Below, one piece after another: positions 33,184 to 42,705 of a stretch of 63,188 bases of DNA. The notes beneath the pieces are model-generated. The model ran no database searches and was not told where the DNA came from. It saw only the letters and a program-made list of their open reading frames with translations. The number at the start of each line of letters is the position of its first letter. Positions within the stretch are counted from its first letter, which is position 1. Made by a program: the position numbers and the translations under genes. The stretch comes from Flavobacteriaceae bacterium (GTDB taxonomy: Bacteria; Bacteroidota; Bacteroidia; Flavobacteriales; Flavobacteriaceae), in NCBI GenBank assembly GCA_947457615.1, contig CANGWK010000018.1:1-63188 (forward strand), read 5' to 3'.

Positions 33184-36100
33184 TTATTTTTTAAATGTTT
33201 TTCGGTATTTCAAATAAACTAATGTTGAAAAGACCATATAAATGATAAATATATAAAGGTAAATAGTTACGTTTTGTTTTTCTCCAGAAGCATAGGAATG
33301 CATTCCGGTTAGGTGAAAATTTACTCCAAAATAGGTCATCAATATAGAAGCAAAGGCCAAAACGCTCATAAAATTAAAAGAAAACAAGCCTCTTAAAGAA
33401 GGAACAAATCGTGCGTGAATCACAAAAGCATACACCATTATGCTAATTAAAGCCCAAGTTTCTTTAGGATCCCATCCCCAATAACGACCCCAACTTTCAT
33501 TAGCCCACTGACCTCCAAGGAAGTTTCCAATGGTAAGCATTACAAGACCAATTGTCAAGGCCAATTCATTTATGTAAGTTATTTCTTTAATATGTAATGT
33601 CATGGCCGCTTTGTTCTTTTCGTTGGTGAACAACATTAAAAGCAATGCTACCAACCCAAGTACCATTCCTAATGTAAATGGCCCGTAACTTGCTACAATA
33701 ACTGCTACGTGAATCATTAACCAATAGGAATTTAATACCGGCTGTAAATTTGCAATAGATGGATCCAACCAATTTAAATGTGCTACCATTAATATCATGG
33801 AAGCTACAAAAGTTCCTGATGCTACAGTAAGTTTAGATTTTATATCAAATGCCAAGGTAAAAAACATCGTAGCCCAAGCCACATAAATCATACTTTCATA
33901 GGCATTACTCCAAGGCGCATGCCCAGAAACATACCAACGCGCAATTAGGCCGATAGTATGCATTGCAAATAAAACTCCTACTAAAATATGAAATAGATTA
34001 ATGACGATTCGTATCGGTTTTTTATTGTAGAATATGCTGATGATAACCGTAATTAGCATCAAACTTCCTGCAAGCATATACAACCAGAATAAGTTTTTAA
34101 AAACGTCGTATTTGTTTAACAAAATCTCCGAAGATATTTGTTGGTCTGTTGGGCGAACTGCTTTTCCATATTTCTTTTGAAATTTTTCTAAACCAAGCAT
34201 CATGGTGTTTGCCATAGTGTAATCTTTAGTTTTGGAAGCTTTTGATAAAGCATCGAAATAATATGGTAAGGCATTTTTAATAACATCCAAATCATTTCCC
34301 ATGGGATGATTAATTTCTAAAAAGGACACCCATTTATTATTTTTGTCATTTGGAACCGGAAAGATTTTTAGGATATTTCCACTTAATGCTGAGTTCATCA
34401 AATTGACTTTTTTATCTACTTCAATAAAATCTTTTTGAAACTGATCAGGCGTATTAGTTTTATAAGCATCATCCAAATAGGAACTTAATTTATAATTTCC
34501 TTTGGCATCAAATAAAGACCTGAAAGTAACGTACTTTTCTTCTGGATTGACTCCGATAATTTTACGGATACTGTCATTTCCACTTTTGATGTAAATCAAA
34601 GGCAACTCGAACCAAGCCGAGGGAAATTGGGACATTGAGATAAAAACCTGATCGGAATTCATTCCTTGATACGATTCTCTTTTACTCACTTTACGAAGCA
34701 ATTCCGATGAAAAAGTGTTGATTGGTTTCATCCTTCCGCCATCGTCTTGAATTACTAAACGACCAAATTTTTCAGCTTGTACTTCGGGAACTTTATATTT
34801 TAAAATAGAATCTAAATAATTGAATTTTCCAGGATTATGTTGGTGTTGTGCAAAACCATTTAATGACAATAGCAATATTAGAACTGAAATTAATTTGGCC
34901 TTTTTAACTTTCACTTCTTCTAATTTTCTTTTAATATCAGCAAAACGGGTATTTTTCAATAAAAGGATGCACATCATGGCGAAGAACAACATAAAATAAC
35001 CGACGTAAGTAACTAATGTTCCCCAAAAATCGTGGTTAACAGAAAGAATAGTTCCTTTTTCATCTGGATCAAATGAAGACTGAAAAAATCTGAAACCACC
35101 ATGATCTAAAATATGATTCATATAAATATCTGCATCTAATTTATTTCCTTTTTCGGAGACCGTAACTTTGCTTTCATACGAAGAATAGCTCTTTTCGGTT
35201 CCTGGATATTTTTTTGCAACAAAGTCATTTAAGGTGATGCTAAAAGGCAAGGTGTATACTTTGCTTCCAAAATAAAGTGTGTATTCTAATTGACCAATTT
35301 TTACTACTTGTGGCTCTCCAACAGTGCCTTTAGAACCAATAAGGGTTACGTCTTTAGATTTTCCTTCCGATTCAATAGTTAAAACCAAAGCATCATTAGA
35401 AGTTTTCGATTTGAATTTTTTACCTGAAACTACATCTTTAATTCCTTTAATTGGTTGGTCTGGAAAAACAAATTGCGCACCACCCACATTGTATAATGAA
35501 CGAAACATCAAAGGCTGGGTAACATCTTTAGTTACAACTCCTCGAAATTTATCTGCCATTCTCATAAATTGACCTTCAAATGGAGCGTCAATTGTAGTTC
35601 CTGTTGCTGTAGAAGTAATGTTAATAGCACCTTTGGTAGGTTTATTCAAAGCAAAAAGTACGTTGTGAATGTCTTTAATCGTTCCTTCTTGAAGGTAATG
35701 TTCGTGGCGAGTACCACCACCCGATTCTACCATTTTTAGATATATAGTTCCACTATCAGATTGCTTGATAGTGTCTTTAGCATCCATAATGAAATTCTTA
35801 TAACTAATTTTAAAAGGAGTAGCATCAAAATTATCAGAAATAGAAAAATAATTACTTGCAAATGGCGGAAACACTGCAGGAGATAATAAAAGAGGTTTTT
35901 CGAAAACTCTCCTTTTTAATTCGCCGTTATGTTGTCCGTCAACGAAAAAAGTAAGAAAACTCTTATCAGAAAACACCTGATTGGAGGACGCTCCTTCCCG
36001 AATAGGCATCATTCCTTCGTAGCTAATATATCTTGTAATGAAAGCTCCTAGTAGGATGAAAACAAAAGAAACGTGCAATAAAAGGGTTGCCCATTTTTCT

Positions 36101-36321
36101 TTTTTATATAATTGATAACGTTTAACATTTCCTGCAAAATTTATCATGAAGAAAACCATAATCACTTCAAACCACCACGCATTATAAATCCAAATTCTTG
36201 CAGTATCGGTATTATAATAACTTTCAACAAAGGTTCCTATTCCCATTGCTAAAGCAAAAGTTAAAAACAAAACCGCCATTAATCGAGTGGAAAATAGAAA
36301 AGAAAATATTTTTTTATTCAT
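33184..36321 (-). CDS. ccsBA: Fused ResB-CcsA cytochrome c biogenesis protein (system II)
   Basis: A 1045-residue membrane protein that carries haem out and joins it to apocytochrome c. Residues 1-480 are ResB-like with helices near 15, 50, 80 and 440 and a large periplasmic loop. The CcsA half, from about residue 740, has at least eight helices, GHAPWSNAYESM near 802 and the haem-handling WWD motif NESWGRYWGWDPKETW near 945. Fusion of the two is usual in Bacteroidota and epsilonproteobacteria. gpx follows after two bases; the DUF2520 gene is divergent. Confidence 0.95.
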   Translation of the reverse strand: MNKKIFSFLFSTRLMAVLFLTFALAMGIGTFVESYYNTDTARIWIYNAWWFEVIMVFFMINFAGNVKRYQLYKKEKWATLLLHVSFVFILLGAFITRYISYEGMMPIREGASSNQVFSDKSFLTFFVDGQHNGELKRRVFEKPLLLSPAVFPPFASNYFSISDNFDATPFKISYKNFIMDAKDTIKQSDSGTIYLKMVESGGGTRHEHYLQEGTIKDIHNVLFALNKPTKGAINITSTATGTTIDAPFEGQFMRMADKFRGVVTKDVTQPLMFRSLYNVGGAQFVFPDQPIKGIKDVVSGKKFKSKTSNDALVLTIESEGKSKDVTLIGSKGTVGEPQVVKIGQLEYTLYFGSKVYTLPFSITLNDFVAKKYPGTEKSYSSYESKVTVSEKGNKLDADIYMNHILDHGGFRFFQSSFDPDEKGTILSVNHDFWGTLVTYVGYFMLFFAMMCILLLKNTRFADIKRKLEEVKVKKAKLISVLILLLSLNGFAQHQHNPGKFNYLDSILKYKVPEVQAEKFGRLVIQDDGGRMKPINTFSSELLRKVSKRESYQGMNSDQVFISMSQFPSAWFELPLIYIKSGNDSIRKIIGVNPEEKYVTFRSLFDAKGNYKLSSYLDDAYKTNTPDQFQKDFIEVDKKVNLMNSALSGNILKIFPVPNDKNNKWVSFLEINHPMGNDLDVIKNALPYYFDALSKASKTKDYTMANTMMLGLEKFQKKYGKAVRPTDQQISSEILLNKYDVFKNLFWLYMLAGSLMLITVIISIFYNKKPIRIVINLFHILVGVLFAMHTIGLIARWYVSGHAPWSNAYESMIYVAWATMFFTLAFDIKSKLTVASGTFVASMILMVAHLNWLDPSIANLQPVLNSYWLMIHVAVIVASYGPFTLGMVLGLVALLLMLFTNEKNKAAMTLHIKEITYINELALTIGLVMLTIGNFLGGQWANESWGRYWGWDPKETWALISIMVYAFVIHARFVPSLRGLFSFNFMSVLAFASILMTYFGVNFHLTGMHSYASGEKQNVTIYLYIFIIYMVFSTLVYLKYRKTFKK

Positions 36322-36482
36322 TTGAAAAACTTTAAAAATAAACCTAAATCTAGGGGTTACAAAAGTAAATTAAAATTGTGGATTAATAATTGATTTAAAA
36401 AGGTTTTAAGTCATTTTTAAGAGGTGTTTATTTGAATAAATGAATCTAATGCAAATTCAAAAAAAAAGAATATTTTTACCAA

Positions 36483-37241
36483 ATGATATCCATAAGCATA
36501 ATTGGTTCGGGCAATGTGGCGCAACATTTAATTTCTGTTATCCAAAAAGCAGAAAATTTATTGCTGGTTCAGTCGTATTCCCGAAATCCAAATTCACTTT
36601 CGCATTTATTAGATGACTCTAAAATAATTAGTGATTATTCCCAATTGCGTGAGGTAGATTTATATATAATTGCAGTAACGGATGATGTAATTGGAAAAGT
36701 ATCTAGCCAAATTCCTTTCAGCGAAAAATTAGTGGTGCATACCTCTGGAAGTGTTGCTATGGATGATTTAAGTTCTAATAACAGAAAAGGGGTTTTTTAT
36801 CCGCTTCAAACATTTACAAAAAATAAAGAAGTTGATTTTAAGGAAATTCCGATTTGCTTGGAAGCAGAAAAGGTTGCCGATTTACAATTGCTCAAAGAAG
36901 TAGCTTCTGCGATTTCGGATAAAGTATTTGAAATCGATTCCGAACAAAGGAAATCTCTGCATACAGCAGCAGTTTTTGTAAATAATTTTGTTAATCATTT
37001 GTACCTAATTGGAAACGATATTTGTAAAGAGAACAACGTTTCTTTTGAAATATTGAAACCATTAATTAAGGAAACAGCTAATAAAATAATAACTCTTTCG
37101 CCAGAGCAAGCTCAAACCGGACCTGCAAAACGAAAAGACACTACTACTATTAATAAACATCTTGCTATTTTAACTGATGCAAATCAGAAAGAAATTTACA
37201 AAATACTAACAAAATCAATTATCGATAATGGCAAATTATAA
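36483..37241 (+). CDS. Rossmann-fold DUF2520 protein
   Basis: A 252-residue protein with an N-terminal nucleotide-binding fold (SIIGSGNVAQHL) and a C-terminal helical DUF2520 domain containing HTAAVFVNNFVNHL and TGPAKRKD. The family resembles 6-phosphogluconate or F420-dependent dehydrogenases, but its substrate is not established. It overlaps the following HAD gene by 14 bases and heads a run that continues to 39611. The run includes maf, so it is probably an operon of housekeeping genes. Confidence 0.88.
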   Translation: MISISIIGSGNVAQHLISVIQKAENLLLVQSYSRNPNSLSHLLDDSKIISDYSQLREVDLYIIAVTDDVIGKVSSQIPFSEKLVVHTSGSVAMDDLSSNNRKGVFYPLQTFTKNKEVDFKEIPICLEAEKVADLQLLKEVASAISDKVFEIDSEQRKSLHTAAVFVNNFVNHLYLIGNDICKENNVSFEILKPLIKETANKIITLSPEQAQTGPAKRKDTTTINKHLAILTDANQKEIYKILTKSIIDNGKL

Positions 37242-37752
37242 AGAATTAATGAACAACATTACCACCTTCATTTTTGATGTAGATGGCGTATTAACAGACA
37301 GTTCTGTGCATGTAACTCCTTCTGGAGAAATGCTTCGAATCATGAATATTCGCGATGGTTTTGCAATGAAAGCAGCCTTAGAAAGCGGTTATAATGTATG
37401 CATAATTTCTGGCGGAAGTAATGAGGGTGTTCGCATTAGATTACGAAATTTAGGCATTCACGATATTCATTTGGGATGTCCAAATAAAGTCGAAACATTT
37501 AAAGAGTACATCGAATTATACAACATTAAACCTGAAAATGTACTTTATATGGGTGATGACATTCCCGATTATCATGTAATGAAACTTGTTGGATTGCCTA
37601 CATGCCCTCAAGACTCTAGTCCCGAAATAAAAGCAATTTCAACTTATATTTCTCATAAAAATGGTGGAAAAGGTGCTGTTAGAGACGTAATTGAACAAGT
37701 GATGAAAGTACAAGAGAAATGGCATTTTTATTACAACGGAAAGCATGATTAG
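37228..37752 (+). CDS. KdsC-type HAD phosphatase
   Basis: A 174-residue HAD hydrolase of the small tetrameric KdsC class. Motif I is FDVDGVLTD with Asp17 and Asp19, motif II is ISGG near 64, a conserved lysine is in CPNKVE and motif IV is MGDDIPDYHVM. KdsC makes KDO by removing phosphate from KDO-8-P for lipopolysaccharide. No kdsA, kdsB or kdsD is near, so KDO-8-P is the likely but unproven substrate. Translation is coupled to the DUF2520 gene by overlap. Confidence 0.88.
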   Translation: MANYKELMNNITTFIFDVDGVLTDSSVHVTPSGEMLRIMNIRDGFAMKAALESGYNVCIISGGSNEGVRIRLRNLGIHDIHLGCPNKVETFKEYIELYNIKPENVLYMGDDIPDYHVMKLVGLPTCPQDSSPEIKAISTYISHKNGGKGAVRDVIEQVMKVQEKWHFYYNGKHD

Positions 37753-37822
37753 TGGTCAGTAGTCAGTTAAAAAATCAGTAATTTGTCTTTATACTTTGTA
37801 CTTAAATCTTAATACAAACGAA

Positions 37823-38749
37823 ATGAAATTTCTACAATTAATACGATACAAAAACCTACTTCTGCTAGCGCTAATGCAGTTAATTATAAGGTTTGGCTAT
37901 TTAGAGCAAATACATATTCCGTTGTCACTTTTTTATTGGCAATATGCTTTATTGGTTCTTGCAACAGTGCTTATTGCTGCTGGAGGTTATGTAATAAACG
38001 ACATTTTCGACCAAGAAACCGATCAACATAACAAACCAAATAAAGTAATTATTGGGACTTATATATCGGAATCTGTAGCTTACAATATTTATGCAGGACT
38101 TACAATTACTGGAGTTGCATGCGGATTTATATTAGCTAGTTCTATTTTGCATCCTAATTTTGCAATTCTATTTATTTTAATTGCAACCCTACTTTATATC
38201 TATGCTAGCACACTAAAACAAATTGCAATAATTGGTAATATTTTAATTGCGGCTTTGCTTGCTTTTAGTGTTATCATAATAGGAATATTTGATATTTTTC
38301 CAAATACTTTTGAAATTAATCAGCAACAAATGGCTTTGGCATTTTCTATATTACTAGACTATGCTAAATTTGCTTTCTTCATAAATCTTGTTCGAGAAAT
38401 AATTAAAGACATTCAAGATATTGAAGGAGATAAAATTATGGAAATGAAAACATTACCAATCATCATAGGGACTTTTAAATCAACTAAAATAGCATTTGGA
38501 ATTTTACTTATTCCAACCTTATATTTATTTTATTATGTTTATCATTATCTGTTTACAAACAACCTATTTTACGGGATTTTCTATTTAATGATTATGGTTA
38601 TTGCTCCTTTAATTTTATGTTTGATACGAATTTGGAATGCCAAAGAAAAAAAAGATTACATGTATATAAGCACGTTATTAAAGTGGATTATTTTTTTCGG
38701 AATAATATCCATTTGGATAATTACATTTAATATTAAACAAAATGCCTAA
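37823..38749 (+). CDS. UbiA-family prenyltransferase (geranylgeranylglycerol-phosphate transferase-like)
   Basis: From ATG 37823 the product has 308 residues and eight or nine membrane helices. NDIFDQETD at 59-67 and the second acidic motif DIQDIEGDK are the Mg-diphosphate binding sites of UbiA enzymes. The sequence resembles the flavobacterial group annotated as geranylgeranylglycerol-phosphate transferases; the true acceptor is not known. A TTG at 37796 gives a longer frame but lies in ATACTTTG, a near match to a promoter box. The stop overlaps the maf start by eight bases. Confidence 0.85.
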   Translation: MKFLQLIRYKNLLLLALMQLIIRFGYLEQIHIPLSLFYWQYALLVLATVLIAAGGYVINDIFDQETDQHNKPNKVIIGTYISESVAYNIYAGLTITGVACGFILASSILHPNFAILFILIATLLYIYASTLKQIAIIGNILIAALLAFSVIIIGIFDIFPNTFEINQQQMALAFSILLDYAKFAFFINLVREIIKDIQDIEGDKIMEMKTLPIIIGTFKSTKIAFGILLIPTLYLFYYVYHYLFTNNLFYGIFYLMIMVIAPLILCLIRIWNAKEKKDYMYISTLLKWIIFFGIISIWIITFNIKQNA

Positions 38750-39329
38750 AATCCATAAAATCATCCTAGCATCTGGATCGCCTAGACGACAACAATTTTT
38801 TAAAGATTTTGATTTGAAGGAACATTTTGATTTTGAAATTCGATTAAAAGAAATTGATGAAATTTATCCAGACCACCTTAAGGCGGAGGAAATAACCAAC
38901 TATCTTGCAGAACTAAAGGCCAAAGCATTTGATGGAGAACTGTTAGAAAATGAAATATTAGTTACTAGCGATACTTTGGTATGGCTTAATGGCAAAGCTT
39001 TAGGCAAACCAAAAGATTATAGCGATGCTGTTATTATTTTAAAATCTTTGTCAAATGCTACACATGAGGTAATAACTTCCGTTTGTTTTAAAACTATTGC
39101 TAAAACAGAAACCATTTTTGAAGTAACTAAAGTAACCTTCAATTCCTTAAGCGAGGGTTCAATTCGGTATTATTTAGATAATTACAAACCATTTGACAAA
39201 GCGGGAGCCTACGGAATTCAGGATTGGATTGGGTTGGTTGGCATATCCAAAATAGAAGGATCTTATACTAATGTGGTCGGCTTACCAACAGAAAAAGTAT
39301 ATAATTATTTAACACGAACATTCCTTTAG
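38742..39329 (+). CDS. maf: Maf nucleoside triphosphate pyrophosphatase
   Basis: A 195-residue Maf protein with the phosphate-binding ASGSPRRQQ at 10-18, SDTLVWLNGKALGKPKD near 76-91 and DKAGAYGIQDW near 152. Members hydrolyse dTTP, UTP or modified nucleotides and have been linked to septum inhibition. The gene overlaps the prenyltransferase gene by eight bases and is followed 36 bases later by a small conserved-looking gene. Confidence 0.95.
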   Translation: MPKIHKIILASGSPRRQQFFKDFDLKEHFDFEIRLKEIDEIYPDHLKAEEITNYLAELKAKAFDGELLENEILVTSDTLVWLNGKALGKPKDYSDAVIILKSLSNATHEVITSVCFKTIAKTETIFEVTKVTFNSLSEGSIRYYLDNYKPFDKAGAYGIQDWIGLVGISKIEGSYTNVVGLPTEKVYNYLTRTFL

Positions 39330-39365
39330 AATTTGTAATTTTACAAAACTATTAATGCCGACACA

Positions 39366-39611
39366 ATGGAGACTGAAAAAGAAATTAATGAAAAAATTCT
39401 TAAGATCACTATGGTGATTCATGAAAATTATCCTGAATTATCAAAGTACTTAAACGAAATGCCTATAACAATTCCTATTGATAGTCGACCTGAAATAAAT
39501 GCGAAAAACCTACAAAAATATTATGATACTTTAGTAGAATTGTTTCGAAACTATGTTGCAGAACACCAATTAAACTATATTAATCAAAGAAATGGTTTGG
39601 GGCATCTTTAA
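39366..39611 (+). CDS. Small hypothetical protein after maf
   Basis: An 81-residue acidic, soluble protein with no signal or membrane helix. It has the sequence YPELSKYLNEMPITIP near its centre and ends LNYINQRNGLGHL. It was not recognised as a named family, though short proteins of this kind follow maf in relatives as far as I recall. It starts 36 bases after maf and is probably in the same operon. Confidence 0.7.
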   Translation: METEKEINEKILKITMVIHENYPELSKYLNEMPITIPIDSRPEINAKNLQKYYDTLVELFRNYVAEHQLNYINQRNGLGHL

Positions 39612-39720
39612 AACGTAACATGGGATTTGTGAAACTATTAAATTTTTAACTATAACACATTAGCCTCCATTTATTCGCAAATTTGCCTTAAAATAATATT
39701 TAATTCAAATTTAAAGAAAA

Positions 39721-40038
39721 ATGAAAAAATTCACACTTTACACTATGTTGATGACCGCATCATTTACATTTATACCCAACCAAATTAATTCGGTTGTAAA
39801 AGATCCTATAACAACTAATGATACTCCCAAAGAAGTGTCTGCTGAAGTTAAAACATTACTTTTAAGATTAGAAGAAATCAAAAAAATGGATAAATCCGAA
39901 TTATCTTCTACCGAAAGAAAAGAAGTTCGTAAAGAAGTTCGTACCATTAAATCTACTTTAAGAGCTAGCGGAAATGGAGTATATTTATCTATTGGAGCTA
40001 TAATTATTATAGGGCTGCTTTTAATTCTTTTATTATAA
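39721..40038 (+). CDS. Small exported protein with C-terminal membrane anchor
   Basis: A 105-residue protein with a Sec-type N-terminus (residues 1-20), a charged helical middle (RLEEIKKMDKSELSSTERKEVRKEVR) that could form a coiled coil, and a C-terminal hydrophobic helix (GAIIIIGLLLILLL). The spacing suggests a periplasmic stalk tethered to the inner membrane. The function is unknown; similar short proteins are common in Flavobacteriia. A strong terminator follows 37 bases after its stop. Confidence 0.7.
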   Translation: MKKFTLYTMLMTASFTFIPNQINSVVKDPITTNDTPKEVSAEVKTLLLRLEEIKKMDKSELSSTERKEVRKEVRTIKSTLRASGNGVYLSIGAIIIIGLLLILLL

Positions 40039-40074
40039 ATTAAATTCAAAGGTTACTACTTACTAATTCAAATT

Positions 40075-40110
40075 AAAAGAGCAAAATGATAATTCATTTT
40101 GCTCTTTTTT
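40075..40110. terminator. Strong terminator after the gene ending at 40038
   Basis: A 15-base stem (AAAAGAGCAAAATGA with TCATTTTGCTCTTTT) closes TAAT and continues into T residues. Confidence 0.92.
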
Positions 40111-40296
40111 ATTGCAAATTAATATGAATTTCAATATTTAATATTAATTTTATGCCATAAGTAATTATCAATAATTGTAGTCACAATTCTTTCATAACCT
40201 AACTATGAATTTCTCAAATTTAGTGAAATGCCTTTAAAGACTAGTTAAATCTATGATCCTATGTGGTTAAAAAATTAAATAAAAAGTAAACAAAAC

Positions 40297-40398
40297 ATGC
40301 CAAAATCAAATATTTGGAAAATAAAATATACTTGGTTATTGATAACCAATATCGCCTTTATTGTTTTGTTTTATGTTTTAATGCAAATATTTTCCTAG
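40297..40398 (+). CDS. 33-residue membrane peptide before the symporter gene
   Basis: ATG at 40297 to TAG at 40396-40398 encodes a peptide with a basic N-terminus (MPKSNIWKIKYTW) followed by one hydrophobic helix (LLITNIAFIVLFYVLMQIF). The symporter ATG follows after three bases, so the two are translated together. Several solute:sodium symporters, such as ActP and MctP, are preceded by a small membrane protein gene; this would be a very short version. No homologue could be checked, but helix character and spacing argue against chance. Confidence 0.6.
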   Translation: MPKSNIWKIKYTWLLITNIAFIVLFYVLMQIFS

Positions 40399-40401
40399 AA
40401 T

Positions 40402-42120
40402 ATGCAACAACTCGATTGGATAGTTCTTTCTATAACCCTGTTATTCATTATTTTATACGGCGTTTATAAATCTAGCGGAAGTAAAAATGTAGAAGAATAT
40501 ATTCTAGCAAATAAAGAAACCCCTTGGTGGTTAGTTGGACTATCAGTAATGGCAACCCAAGCCAGTGCAATTACTTTTCTATCTACACCAGGGCAAGCAT
40601 ATCATGACGGAATGGGTTTTATCCAATTCTATTTCGGACTACCCCTGGCAATGGTAGTAATTTGTATTGTATTTATACCTATTTACCACAAATACAAAGT
40701 TTTTACTGCTTATCAATATCTTGAGCTGCGTTTTGATTTAAAAACACGTTCCTTAGCTGCATTTTTATTCTTAATCCAACGAGGGTTGGCTGCCGGAATT
40801 ACAATTTATGCGCCATCAATAATTCTATCAACATTACTTGGTTGGAATTTAACATTACTAAATATTATCATCGGAATTTCTGTAATATTCTACACCTTTA
40901 TCGGCGGCACCAAAGCTGTAAATATCACTCAAAAACAACAAATGTTTGTTATCCTTTCGGGGATGTTTGTTACGTTTTACCTCATTCTGCATATGTTACC
41001 TAACGAAATGACCTTTTCCAATGCGCTACACATTGCAGGAGCCAACGATAAAATGAATATTTTAGATTTTTCTTTGAACACCGAATCAAGGTATACTTTT
41101 TGGACCGGTATAACGGGTGGATTCTTTCTAATGCTATCCTATTTTGGAACTGACCAAACCCAAGTAGGACGTTATCTTTCTGGCAAAACGGATCGTGAAA
41201 GCCAACTAGGCTTAATCATGAATGGATTTTTAAAAGTCCCAATGCAGTTTTTTATTCTTCTAACTGGAGTAATGGTTTTCGTATTTTTCCAATTCAATCC
41301 AGTGCCGTTAAATTTTAATCCGAATAATAAAATTTTAATTGAAAACTCCAAATACAAAGAGGATTACACAAAACTCGAAAAAAAATTAACCAATTTAAGC
41401 GAAGAAAAAAAAGAATATAACTTGCTTTATATTGACCATTTAAATCAGAATTTCGATAATCCAATTCTCCGAAACAAACTGAAAGAACTAGCAGGAAGGG
41501 AAAAAGATTTGCGAGATCAAGCTAAAGAAATAATTGAAAAAGTAGATTTAAAAGCCGAAACAAACGATAAAGATTATGTTTTTTTACACTTCATTTTGCA
41601 TTATCTACCCAAAGGACTAATTGGACTTTTACTTGCAGTTATAATTTCTGCTGCCATGTCATCATCAGCGTCCGAACTGACGGCATTAGCATCTACAACT
41701 GCTATTGACATATACAAGCGCAATATAAAAACCGAAAAAACCGAAAAGCATTTCGTACATGCAACTCAATTTTTCACACTAGGATGGGGAATCATTGCAA
41801 TCCTTTTTGCTTGCGTTTGTACTCTTTTTGAAAATCTAATTCAATTAGTTAATATTCTTGGATCCATATTTTATGGTACTGTTCTGGGCATTTTCTTAGT
41901 AGCCTTTTTAGTAAAGTTTGTTAAAGGAAAATCAATATTTTACAGCGCAGCTATTAGCCAAATCTCCATTTTTGTGATCTATTATTATTTCATCTATATT
42001 CACCCGAGTGGTCAAGAAAAACTAGGTTATTTATGGCTAAATTTTATTGGAGCATTAATAACGATTATCCTGTCTAGTATTTTCCAATTTATATCAAACT
42101 TAATAGCGGTACGAAAATAA
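40402..42120 (+). CDS. Sodium:solute symporter
   Basis: A 572-residue transporter with about 13 membrane helices. TPWWLVGLSVMATQASAITFLSTPGQAY near residues 34-62 and the GTDQTQVGRYLSG segment near 249 are typical of the SGLT-like branch of solute:sodium symporters. A charged cytoplasmic insert of about 90 residues (310-400) contains a coiled-coil-like stretch. The substrate cannot be told from sequence; sugars, inositol or sialic acid are family options. It is not close to the symporter at 12048. Confidence 0.92.
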   Translation: MQQLDWIVLSITLLFIILYGVYKSSGSKNVEEYILANKETPWWLVGLSVMATQASAITFLSTPGQAYHDGMGFIQFYFGLPLAMVVICIVFIPIYHKYKVFTAYQYLELRFDLKTRSLAAFLFLIQRGLAAGITIYAPSIILSTLLGWNLTLLNIIIGISVIFYTFIGGTKAVNITQKQQMFVILSGMFVTFYLILHMLPNEMTFSNALHIAGANDKMNILDFSLNTESRYTFWTGITGGFFLMLSYFGTDQTQVGRYLSGKTDRESQLGLIMNGFLKVPMQFFILLTGVMVFVFFQFNPVPLNFNPNNKILIENSKYKEDYTKLEKKLTNLSEEKKEYNLLYIDHLNQNFDNPILRNKLKELAGREKDLRDQAKEIIEKVDLKAETNDKDYVFLHFILHYLPKGLIGLLLAVIISAAMSSSASELTALASTTAIDIYKRNIKTEKTEKHFVHATQFFTLGWGIIAILFACVCTLFENLIQLVNILGSIFYGTVLGIFLVAFLVKFVKGKSIFYSAAISQISIFVIYYYFIYIHPSGQEKLGYLWLNFIGALITIILSSIFQFISNLIAVRK

Positions 42121-42139
42121 TTTTTTAAGGTTTATTTTT

Positions 42140-42147
42140 TATATTTG
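42140..42147 (+). promoter_or_regulatory. -7 box TATATTTG before the gene at 42172
   Basis: A perfect TAnnTTTG lies 24 bases before the ATG at 42172. The TTG inside this box (42145-42147) can be read as a longer start but is better explained as promoter. Confidence 0.55.
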
Positions 42148-42171
42148 TTTCCAATTTATTTCAAAAACACA

Positions 42172-42693
42172 ATGAACACAGATAAAATTATTGAATTAGT
42201 TTTTTATACTTTGCCAGCATTGATTACTGGAGCGGTAGCCTATTATTTTTTTCAAATGCATACCCAAAATAGTGAAAACCAAAGACGTTTTATGCTAAGA
42301 AGGGAAAATCAAAAGCAATCGTTACCAATAAAATTACAAGCTTACGAACGTTTAGCTTTGTTGCTGGAACGAATTGCTCCGACAAAAATAGTAATTAGAA
42401 TTGCTCCTTTAAGCGAAGATAAAATGGATTATCAAAACTTGCTTATTATGCATATCGAACAAGAATTTGAACATAATTTAACCCAACAAATTTATGTTTC
42501 CGATGAATGTTGGACTATGATAAGTACTGCAAAAAACGCAACAATTCAAAACATAAGAAAAACTGCTATAAGAACATCTATTTCTAACGCAGATGGATTG
42601 CGAGAAACAATTCTAACCAATTCCTTAGAAGGCGAATCGGTGAATAATTTGGCTTTAGGTTATTTAAAAACTGAAGTGAAAGAGTTTTTGTAA
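42172..42693 (+). CDS. Membrane-anchored hypothetical protein (DUF7935-like)
   Basis: From ATG 42172 the protein has 173 residues: one N-terminal helix (about 8-26, VFYTLPALITGAVAYYFF), then a soluble part rich in helices with SLPIKLQAYERLALLLERI and EQEFEHNLTQQIYVSDECW. It resembles a short conserved flavobacterial family of unknown role. The last stretch is acidic. It converges on the M1 peptidase gene with 12 bases between the stops. Confidence 0.75.
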   Translation: MNTDKIIELVFYTLPALITGAVAYYFFQMHTQNSENQRRFMLRRENQKQSLPIKLQAYERLALLLERIAPTKIVIRIAPLSEDKMDYQNLLIMHIEQEFEHNLTQQIYVSDECWTMISTAKNATIQNIRKTAIRTSISNADGLRETILTNSLEGESVNNLALGYLKTEVKEFL

Positions 42694-42705
42694 AATATTT
42701 TTTTG

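Noticed and set aside
37750..37785. TCAGT-rich stretch before the UbiA-type gene as a repeat element
   Set aside because: Only three loose copies in under 40 bases; too weak to separate from chance.
37796..37822. TTG at 37796 as start of the UbiA-type enzyme
   Set aside because: The codon is inside ATACTTTG, close to the promoter box; ATG at 37823 begins the family N-terminus.
42145..42171. TTG at 42145 as start of the DUF7935-like protein
   Set aside because: It is part of TATATTTG; ATG at 42172 gives a normal membrane anchor.
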